DNA from: Acanthaster planci | Lineage: Eukaryota; Echinodermata; Asteroidea; Valvatida; Acanthasteridae | DNA: 55,484 nt | Assembly: GCF_001949145.1 (NCBI RefSeq) | Contig: NW_019091360.1 | Span: 2,212,367-2,267,850, forward strand | Reading direction: 5' to 3' | In this document: positions 46,451 to 55,484 of the stretch, piece after piece | Layout: the number at the start of each line of letters is the position of its first letter | Position numbering within the stretch: position 1 is the first letter of the stretch | Program-made: the position numbers and the translations under genes | Notes under the pieces: generated by a model | What the model was told of the DNA's origin: nothing | Database searches by the model: none | The model's input: the letters and a program-made list of their open reading frames with translations, nothing else

Positions 46451-47020
46451 TTTCCTACTCCAAGGTTAACATTTATTCCAGGTACTGAAACAAAAAATAA
46501 CTAGACAACTAGAAATGTTGAGCTCAGAAGTGACAAAAGATCTGACATTTTCTACGTTCAAGAACAACTGCCATGTTACAGGGATGCCCGCCAAAAACTT
46601 GTCTAGAGCTTGAAATGAAGGCCAGGGAGGCCAAACTATACCTTGTGCGGGCCTGATATTTGCCCAACATTTCAAGTGAAAAAGTCTGAAATCAGGCTTT
46701 TGTCAGAAAATTGGCATCCCTGTCATGTTAAGAATTTCTTTCAGGGGTTTTATCCTCCAAGGCCTGCCTTACAAATCTGATTTCACAGCAGTATACTTTT
46801 TTCACTCTTTGAACAGCAGGAGAAAACATCTTGTAGACTGTGGAGAGAAAAGGCCTTTCAATTCAAGATACACAAAAGAGCATCATCTATAAGTGCCACA
46901 ACTGAAGACACTTTATGAAATTAGTGGTGCCCAGAACATGATGACGACATCTCATGTCCTTGAATGAGAGAAGAGAAGAAAAGAAAAAAGCATAGAAAAA
47001 CAACTTATAGTGATCAATAT

Positions 47021-47260
47021 TCTCTAAAAGCAAGAGTGAAAACTCATTCTCAAAATGAGTGAGTCCCTCATAAATTCACTTGAAAGTGTGAAAAATCACT
47101 TCAAAAGAGTTCAAACCAGTCCCAAGGAAAGCAAATCACTCTTTAAGAAGAGCCATATGAAAATACAATCCTCTTTTTCAAGTTGTCCTTTACATGGCTC
47201 CTTACAGGAGCGGAAAGTTCACTCTGATTGAGTGGTTTCACTCATTTGCACTTTGAGAGA
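47021..47260. mobile_element. MITE family B, copy 2
   Basis: The left end TCTCTAAAAGCAAGAGTGAA and the complement of the right end TCTCTCAAAGTGCAAATGAG form diverged inverted repeats. Internal blocks CTCAAAATGAGTGAGTCCCT and CACTTCAAAAGAG match the element at 10020-10336 in the same orientation. Confidence 0.75.
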
Positions 47261-48866
47261 AGTCAGGCTTCAAGTACATGTGCCTATAATCAGAGATCAG
47301 AGAATTTAGATCCAATTTTCTGTTCTGACAGGACTGGCCTTTTGTGTGGGAGTGTGCGCTGGCATTGGCTGGTTGGAGCTGACATTTTTTGTGTCTCTCG
47401 TCGAGGGAAATATCTGCTGGGTTTCTTTTATTTCACAAACATCTGGGAGCTCCCTTCTCACTTTTTTTTACTGATATCAGAAAATTGCTGTTTTGTGGCC
47501 CATGGTAAGAGAACCATCAGGTTGATGAGCACAGTTATTATACACTGTATGCACGCACATGCAGGTCCGCGGTGCCAAGGGCTGGGTTTTCTCAGGAAAT
47601 GCAAGCTCAGAGTGAGAGAGATAATGCAAGGTTTCTAGTAGGGTCAGCTTCACAGATGTTTTTGTATTTTGGGGGTGGGGCTTGCAGGACAGGGAAGGCA
47701 AACAGAGGTGGACTAGATGTAAGGAGGAGGCACTCCTATCTACTGATCCTTGTAAATTTCAACATCCTACTTGTGTAGAAACTATTATTATTTCCAAAGA
47801 TCTAATGTAATACCCAGTATATCCAAAGTTGTCTCTTTCCAACAAGCAAGCAATATCACAAACTCCCATCACACAATTTGTACATAAGCATGTAAATGTG
47901 CTCAGATTTCATATGATGCAAGCCTCAATTTTTTCCAGATAGCCGTACGAAGGAAGAAGCAGGTTGAACTCTCTTTGGTTGAAAACCCACATGCATGACA
48001 CCTGTTCATCCCAAAAAGGGAACTGTCTTGAATAAAGGCAATTAAGAAAATTGTTCATTTTCTGAAAAGACCCAGGGCTGGGGTTTGCCCAGAGAGGGGA
48101 AACCAGACTACATGTAGGATGGTTGTTTGCACAAGCATACGGTGCATGCGACTTGAGCTGACTGCAATTGCATGGAGTGTCGATCTATAAAAAGATAAGG
48201 TAAAAATGAAAACTGCCAAAAGTGTAACTGCGTCACCTGTCCCTACTTGGGCATGCAGAAATCAGCACCTGCTCCAATAAAATGACACATCAGAGCCAAC
48301 ATCAGAGCTAAAGTACACACAAAGGCAGCAGCTGGAGCACTTTTACTGATGGACGGTGGTGTCAAACCACACATGAAACAAAAGCAAAATCATCCCTGAC
48401 TTCCAAAATGTAATGAATGTTTAGCATGCAAAGCTGGTGGATGCCACAAAATGCCTCAATGTTGCCATAGCGCTTCTTGCACGCACAGTTATCATTTCTG
48501 TTCATTTCTGCACTCTTTGTTCATTGAATTAAAATAGACAGAGTCAGAAGATGAATATTGCAAAAGTGCTGCACAGACTGCTGTGTTCAGGAAAATGGTC
48601 AAGAACCAGTAGCTGGTATGTCACTTCCACCATTATTTGTGATGCACACCTGAATAATCCTGTGCTAACAATCATGCACACACGTACACAGATGCATGTG
48701 AAATTGTCCAGTGATCGTGTGGTACTGTCTCAATGACAGTATCATTTTTGGGGGGGGTAAAATTAGCCAACTCTCCGTGTCTGAAAATTATTGCAGCACT
48801 TATTTTATTTGGCGAGAGGCTCCGTCTCTGATTGTTTGAGCTCATTAATCTATTCCTCATTTGCAG

Positions 48867-48938
48867 TTTGGCGAGGGACAGGTATTGATCAAACAGTGGT
48901 TGAGCTCTGTAACTACCTGTATCAACAGGAAACCTCAG
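48867..48938 (+). CDS. candidate exon on the plus strand, unrecognised
   Basis: 72 nt between the acceptor TTCCTCATTTGCAG and donor CCTCAG|GTAAAG. Two frames are open; one gives GTGIDQTVVELCNYLYQQET, the more protein-like of the two. The minus-strand frames are closed. No neighbouring partner exon was found, so it may be chance. Confidence 0.25.
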
Positions 48939-49902
48939 GTAAAGCGGAAAAAGCTAAGCAGATGGTCTCCAAGTGCAATCAATGTCCAGAGTCTTTACGA
49001 TAAATCATCAACAGGGGGCCAGAAGTATTTCGTTGGCATGGCTACAGCCACAGTCCACTGATTTACACATTTCACATTTCAGATCAGATTTGTTTTTTCC
49101 ACCCTTTTTATTCACAGGAAAGAGAGAAAAAACAGAATTCAAATTTGTATGGAGTGCTGGATCTTCAATTAATTGTCCACTTCAACTGCACCCAGTCATT
49201 TTCATGGGGGGCAATGAGAAGAGGCCAGATCTCACTGACTAAAGCTCCTCCAAAACTGATTAATTTTTTTTGGGGGGGGGAGGGAAGTGCTAGATTCTCT
49301 CGTTGAAACAAAAACCAGAGAGTCTGCCTTTCATATTCGTGTCACACTTTGAAAAGTATGGCTTATGAAAACAATTCAGGACACATGTTCAATGTTGAAA
49401 GGATAACACATACGTAACAAGAAACACATTTACATGGGCAATTGAGAAGCACAGAAAAGTAGTTACGCTACACTTAAAAAAATTGAGGAATAGATCATCT
49501 CGACGATGCATCATATTGCTGTACATGTACATCTTCCTGAATATCGGGCAATTTTTGACTATGTACACCTGCTTGCAGACGCAATGTTTTGACCTTTTCA
49601 GGAAGCATGTATCTCTAATCCTGTAGATGCCGTTATCTACGTACGTACATGTACATGTAGCCAACACACAAAATCTTAAATCTTGAGTCAGACATTCACC
49701 ATTCTTGCTCCAAGGAATCTCACAAAAGAGTCAATACGTAGGCGGGGGTGGTCACTGTACGCAGGGCCAATTACATTCCAGGCTGCCTCAAGGAAGGATC
49801 CTAAATCGTGCATAAAATTAACATGTGAGGCCTAACTCTCAAAGTACATCTACCTAGAGTGTTTGAGTTATACTTGAGCACACTCCTGAGGAATTTTCAG
49901 CA

Positions 49903-50085
49903 CTAAAGGCCGGTTCATACACGTTCTTTAGATGAACATGAAAGTGACACAAACTTGACGCCACAAAAGATTGGTAGCAAAATGTTGAAATGTGCTCAAC
50001 TCTTATTTGCAGTGGGGAAATTTTGCTCCGACATCACAAATACGCACTTGTGTTCCCTTTTGCGGCAAGTATGAACCTGCCTTCA
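49903..50085. mobile_element. MITE family A, copy 2
   Basis: The left end CTAAAGGCCGGTTCATACAC and the right end GTATGAACCTGCCTT match the ends of the element at 39470-39629. The length is about 183 bp. Internal parts differ, but both have a GACGTCA- or GACGCCA-type core. The open frame starting at 49990 lies across its right half and is not a gene. Confidence 0.75.
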
Positions 50086-52277
50086 TTTGATCAGTTTTCT
50101 CATCCCTGTAAAATGAGGTCCAATGCGAACAGTGTGAGTTCCTCTGGATCTGGGGAAGATACAAACCTGCAGATCAGGGTGAATGACAGCATGCCAACAT
50201 ATCCGTCAGGCATATAAGTCCTGATACTACACCGTGTTTGTTGAGATCTCTAACTCTTTACATCTCTGATGTTTCTGCACTGACTGCGACATCATCAGTC
50301 CATAACGAACTGATCATGGTAGCACGCAGGCAGAAGTTGTCGCAAGAGTGGCTTGAGTGCAGTGCAAACTCGACCCTGCCTCTTTCTGAGTGCACTGTTT
50401 CCTGTCAAGACGTTGACTGGTGTCCAATACATCAGGTACCGTTATCGTCATCTCATTTTGGCATTGAAACGGAATGAAGGGGGTATTTTCATGGGCACAG
50501 AATGAAAAAATGAATGAATGAATAAAACCGTTTATTTGGACAGCAGTGGTTGAAGGGGTTTTCGTTTATAATAACGGGAGGAAAATCCATGGAAATCCTT
50601 TGATGGAATAATGACTGACAGGAAAAGACTCAATGTAGGCCTACTCCCCTCCCCCACAAAACCACAGAAGTTTGGCATTTTAATGGTGCCATTTCTTCAG
50701 CTCTTAAATCTGGAAGAATCAATCTAAATACATGTATTTGTTTTGCCTTTGTTCATTAAATTCCTGTCAGACTGTCTCAACCAGAGCCAGCATATTTGTC
50801 ATAAGAACCCCATCCTAGCAATTATTTTTACAACAGATTCAAGTACTTGGAGGTACAGTTCTTCATTTGGAGTGATTAAAAAACTGACAAAATTATTGTT
50901 GAAAAGCATACTCGTATATACTGTAGATACCTAAATGTATATGGAACTAAACTCCCTAGGAAAGTATTCTTTCTGGAAAGCAATCATTTAAAAAAAAAAG
51001 AAAAAGGGAAGGCCACTTCCAACGATGTGTCTAAAGACACATTTCTGGAACACTGTCGTCAGCAGTTCATTTTTAATTTGGTGAAAGTGCTGGCTAGTGT
51101 TGATAGGCTGCACACGGGCGTGCATTCATTATAATTTATCAGTTAAGTGCGCACCACAGTGTAGCTACAATCGGCTGAATGAGAACACGTCCCAGATGCT
51201 GACGTGGGGCACAATTCAAAAAAGACTCGGCCAAGTTTTGATTTGAAATCAATATCTTAAAACATTGTTTGTTTCAAAATATTCAGTACAGTATTCACTG
51301 AGTTAAACTCCATAGGGACAGTTGTTAGGCATCCTTCTTTGCATTTTGAACACGTCTTTAATTTGTTCCCTCGTACGAACAAAATGCACAAATTCCAAAA
51401 GTGAACAGGACACATACCTGTAACTATAAACCAGCAAATGTCTGCATATGATGAAAAGCTCATCTTTTTCAATTCCAGTTAGGTCTCGCTTGCAACCTTC
51501 TAACTGTAGCTTTCATATTTCCCCACACATCCTTGGAGATCCATCAACAAGGAGCATTTGGAGGTCAAAGACCTCCGTAATCACATCAGGATGACTCTAC
51601 CGAAATGTCATGCCCGTCGCCGTGGTGAAAGTGCAGCTCTTATAAACTGAACGTCAGTTTCTTCTTGCCCACGCTTATTCCTCTGAGTGAGCACAAGGCA
51701 CGAATCAGTCTGGCTGATGCATTCAATTCAGCCACACCCTTTACCCTCACTTATTCTCCACATTGAGCTCACAAGACCATATCTCTGTGTCTTTTTTTAT
51801 TTAAGAAATATAATCCTCAAGAAAAAAGAGCGAAACAATCTTACATTTCTCACGTTTGGACCCATCTGTCAATCCAATGTCTATCTCATTGAACTGTATC
51901 TTCAGATGTAACAAACATCACGCATGAAGAATATGAAAACATTCAATGTTTTGAGAATTGATTAAAACTTGTGAAAAGTAAAAACAAGTAATGGTTTAAC
52001 AGTAAACGAAAGGAAAACTCATTTTTACACTTTTTAATTTGTAAGTTTTGATGACTGGTAATATGGTGATATTCCCAATATAAAAAAGAAAAGAGAAAAA
52101 CTTTTTGAAGAAATGAAAAACAATGTGAAAAAGGTTCATCTCTGCAGGAAAAAACTTGACTTTGACAGCCGTAACCCATGAAGGCACTACAAATCCAAAA
52201 TGGAATTTAAAAATCATATTCCAGATTTTTAAAATGCCATAATATGGTCACCAAAACCCCAACTTTGTTGCATTTAC

Positions 52278-52366
52278 ATGTGCCTGTCAAGATTTCAGAC
52301 TTATTTTTCAAAGGATTCACCACAGCCTGCTGAGAAAGCACCGGGCTGGCAAACTGTGACAAATGA
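52278..52366 (-). CDS. candidate linker exon, perhaps of the same gene
   Basis: 89 nt on the minus strand between the acceptor TTTGTCTTGGCAG and donor CACAT|GTAAAT, with the same size and phases as the exon at 44333. It encodes FASPVLSQQAVVNPLKNKSE within 29 polar residues. The plus strand here also has plausible splice sites and an open frame (ending CAG|GTAGAA), so the strand is not certain. At least one linking exon would still be missing. Confidence 0.35.
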
Positions 52367-54039
52367 CTGCCAAGACAAACAGGTAGAAGAGCCCAAAGCA
52401 AACACATGTCTTAACAGCATTGATTGGTTTACATGCACAGTCTGTGTGTTTGTGTGTACGGAGCATGATACTACACAAACATTACCTAGGCATGAACAAG
52501 GAGAGACCAGCTGATACCAACTGGCGCACTCACACTGCAATGTTCGTAAATTACACATCGTTAGCCCATCCCTTCCAAAAAAAGGTGAGACAATCAGCTG
52601 GGGGGGGGAATTGATCCAGGTTTCACGCTTGAGAGCCATTTGATTGAATACGCTATATGTACACATTAATTCTCACGTAAAATTCTTTCAATGCCATGCC
52701 TGATGCATCTTGGGTTTCACTGGTGGTTATATTTGAATGCTGCCGATTCTTTCTTATCTGGAAGGAGGCCATCAGATTTTTCGGTACTCATACAACAAAT
52801 GTTTTGTGTTGAAATTGACAAGTAAATGAGGCGAGGACGTCCGAGATTGATTGACATCCAGACCAGGACCAGGAGGACTGAAGCATTTGACATACATGGA
52901 TGTACATGGACTGAATAATGATATGATTAAGGGCTAGGTTTTGGTAAAGCCTGCCGCATCTTTCCCATTTCATTGCTTCATTGGATTTGGATAGGGCGTA
53001 CAATGACTGCTGGCCAGTTGCTAATGCAGCAGCCAGCCATCAATCATTGTATGCTACTGTCCTACATCATGGTGAAGGCTAGCGAACCGAAAGGTGGTCA
53101 GTGGGCTTTTTCTTTGATTTGACCTTGACTTATTGCATGGTGTGGTTTCTTTTTACTTCCACGCTCACTTCAGTTTAAGTCACGAGCAATGTCTCAGACA
53201 CTAGCACGGCCAAAATATCTAAAATTAAAGTCACACAAATTCATCAACTGTCCAACGGTCACCGCACCTACAAAACAGTCAATCACTGAAATGTCTGTAG
53301 ATTGTGTAGATGAAACAGCAAAGAGTATGACGAAACTGAAGGAGAAAAATGACAATAAGATTTGCATGTACATGTACGTAGGCCTATGGCTATCTGCACC
53401 GGGGGAGGGGAAGGGTACCATAAATGGATGCATTTTTCCATTGTAAAATGTACTGTAGTGGGTACATCACTACACTGAAACTGGGCCTACACTGAACAAG
53501 TGTGTACTGAACTTAGAACTAGCCACAAAGGCATTTTTGAACTTCATCTCCTGTTGACTGCCTGGCCACTGTTGATGGAGTCTGGGGTGCCCAAGCATGA
53601 CATGCATAGAGCGGTCCACTCTCCAAACCAAACCACATAATATAGGGTTACAAGATGATGTGTGGACTCGAACACATGTTTTTCCTCCCTGAAGAAAACA
53701 GGTTCAGAGGCATTTTGGGGGTTAGGGTTATTGGTGGCTTGAGGAAGGGGCACGGTCTGGGAAATCCGCATCTCAAAATCCGCTCACAGGAGTCATCACA
53801 GTGGAAGAAAACGGAACATTTTCCCTGAGTTATCCTAACCACAAACAAAGAAAGTAATGTCCATACGAGGAATGTGAAACAAGTACGTGTGTGCATGCAG
53901 TGCCAACTTCCACCCCAGCCCCCCAAAGTTGCTTTACATGTAGTTTCAGCTTGTACCTCTCCAAAAAAGGCGAAATTGAATTCCGTCCCTCCAACCACCC
54001 CCGCTCCTCCCCCAAGATTCGGAAGTCTAACATATTTAC

Positions 54040-54331
54040 CTCAGTAATGGGTCTGTGTTGACTGCCGCAAGCACGCGCAAGTATTTGAAGTGATTTGGCA
54101 GAGGGGTTTACTAGGAAATGCAAGTGTTTGTGAACCAGTGCCAGCAATATTTCAATTTTTCTGCAAAGATCCTCAAAATGCTTAACGACAGAGGAGGACT
54201 TGAAAAACCTGCCATTGCTAAGCCTATTAAACAGAGAGAGACACCACACAAGGTCTACCGGAAGCTCTTTTACGAACCCAATTATGTTTGGATCTTGTGG
54301 GATTTCAACAAGCCTGGCCATATAATGCGTT
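54040..54331 (-). CDS. well-bounded exon of an unrecognised helical protein
   Basis: 292 nt between the strong acceptor ATTATTTTGTTTTGCAG and donor CTGAG|GTAAAT. It encodes 97 residues, including IPQDPNIIGFVKELPVDLVW, LFNRLSNGRFFKSSSVV and FEDLCRKIEILLALVHKHLH. The spacing of leucines and basic residues indicates alpha helices, perhaps an armadillo/HEAT-like or other helical bundle. It is on the same strand as the UIM gene and upstream of it, so it could be an earlier exon of that gene. No specific family recognised. Confidence 0.6.
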
Positions 54332-55484
54332 CTGCAAAACAAAATAATTTACAGTTCTTGTCAGCACTGTGACAAAAAAAAAATTCTTGGAATCGCAGCT
54401 AACCACAGCGATCCCACCTCCAGCAACCACCATGGTGGTGCATGTGGGTTGGCCACCATCTGTCTCTGTGCAGTCGGTGCCCAGCTGGGGAAAAATAGCT
54501 TAATTGGCTTTCACAATGGGCCGAGCAGCAGACAATTACCAGGTACTCATCCATTCAAAATGAGACTGGAAATCCCTTAACGTCAGTGACGCTGTCAGTC
54601 TCCTGACAGCGTTTTGGCCCTCTTGTTAGAAATTTGAAGCAGTGTTTTGTTCATCATTTAGCTAATTGAAGGGAGCTTGTGATGCAGTTTCCATTTTATA
54701 GAATCATTTTCGTTTTGCTCTCTTAATGATTTCAAACAATGACCTCCTCGCTTTATCAGATCGGAAGATTGGCATGCCTTGTTTTTTGTCCTCTAGGGCA
54801 ATTACTTGCTTTTTGTTTTGAACTTCCTGAGGGGGCTCTTTTCTGCTTTGGCTCTGAAAGAGAAACTTCAATGACAAACACAACAAAGCTATTCTGAAAT
54901 GGAAGCAAAGTTGGCAGTCCACACGCCTGTCCACTGCTGGAAAATGGCATACCGTGAATGTCTTGACATGCTATGGAAGAGAGACAACATGGCATTTTGA
55001 ACAGAAAAGCACCAACTGCTCCGTACTGTGTTATGGTACATCATTCCAACAAACATGACTTTAACCACTTCGTGCCGGGCATTTTTCAACATTGAGGATG
55101 CTGGGCCGGCATGACTATCATTTTTTCCGTTTTCAAAATCCTTCAACAATTCATCATTCCATTTAACAGTCGTTTATAGCCGCACAGAGTAATCTTTAGG
55201 CACTACTCTAAGTTGACAGGTGACCTTCATTGACACCCCGAATATTTCAGCCAGGCCTGCAGCCTTGTAAACAGAGCCCAGATTGTGCAGTGTTATACAA
55301 CTGTCTTTTGTTCACAAACTTGGCTCAGTGCACTGCTGACCTCTTTTCAATAGGGGCCAGATTAGCATGCAGCGGTGCTGTGTGGCTCATCGCTGCGGTG
55401 GTGGAGAGCTTTTGTCCCTGGTGCTAATCCGCTTGCTCTAAATACCCCAAACCATGGTATACAGTTTCAAAATAACTATGGATT
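54332..55484. other. no gene seen at the window end
   Basis: Upstream side of the 54-kb exon, probably an intron of that gene. It has a 9-bp hairpin at 54590-54611. The short minus-strand open frames at 54704-55149 have no recognisable family. Confidence 0.45.
54590..54611. repeat. perfect 9-bp hairpin
   Basis: CGCTGTCAG, loop TCTC, CTGACAGCG. Confidence 0.9.

Larger units (their letters stand above)
44422..52277. other. intron or intergenic stretch
   Basis: Contains a tRNA-derived SINE (45625-45822), MITE B copy 2 (47021-47260), MITE A copy 2 (49903-50085), a small tandem repeat (46413-46450) and one plus-strand candidate exon (48867-48938). If 52278-52366 and 54040-54331 belong to the UIM gene, this is one or more of its introns, and at least one exon remains unseen. 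Confidence 0.5.

Noticed and set aside
50100-50166. Minus-strand exon-like block after GATCTGCAG
   Set aside because: An acceptor and a pleasing frame are present, but no GT donor follows before a stop codon.
49990-50217. 75-codon plus-strand frame
   Set aside because: It overlaps the right half of a MITE A copy and continues into non-coding flank.
50300-50440. Two opposing open frames of about 45 codons
   Set aside because: Both strands are open and neither has a convincing acceptor-donor pair or domain.

Overview
The window looks like invertebrate deuterostome nuclear DNA from a draft assembly. It is AT-rich, intron-rich and full of non-coding sequence, with GT-AG introns, a 572-base N gap, many short foldback/MITE elements, a tRNA-derived SINE, a LINE 3' end and dense (ACATGT)n-type microsatellite. 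No bacterial operon, CRISPR array or rRNA is visible. A mohawk-type homeobox gene and a prostanoid-receptor-like GPCR, together with the repeat style, suggest an echinoderm (sea star or urchin). Amphioxus or a hemichordate is not excluded.

Layout. 1-11.9 kb is non-coding and holds a Tc1/mariner-like MITE (6807-7333), three foldback elements (6344-6515, 7793-7966, 8258-9323), a perfect 20-bp-stem hairpin (9675-9717) and a second MITE type (10020-10336). 11.9-17.9 kb (+) is a six-exon mohawk (mkx) gene. Phases match at every junction and predict 357 residues; a second phase-compatible first exon at 14862-14965 suggests an alternative promoter. The N gap lies in intron 1. 20.8-25.7 kb (-) is a two-exon rhodopsin-class GPCR of prostanoid-receptor type, about 401 residues, with its intron at the end of TM6 as in vertebrate prostanoid receptor genes.

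26-33 kb is mostly non-coding, with a few splice-flanked candidate exons whose reality is uncertain (22996-23079 and 26171-26251 +; 29831-29999 +; 32210-32320 -). 33.8-44.4 kb (-) is the 3' part of a large gene: small exons, one encoding a ubiquitin-interacting motif, lead to a 1.87-kb last coding exon for a long, Ser/Thr/Lys/Glu-rich, probably disordered tail. A further well-bounded minus-strand exon at 54040-54331 (97 residues, helical) and a weaker one at 52278-52366 may be upstream exons of the same gene. The rest of 36-55 kb is intronic or intergenic and contains a LINE 3' end, a SINE, two copies of one MITE family and a second copy of the 10-kb MITE.

The genes show no operon-like relation: a developmental transcription factor, a lipid-mediator receptor and a ubiquitin-binding protein simply lie side by side. 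The most solid calls are mkx, the GPCR, the UIM exon and the repeats. Exons reported without a recognised family rest on splice signals and open frames only and would need transcript data.
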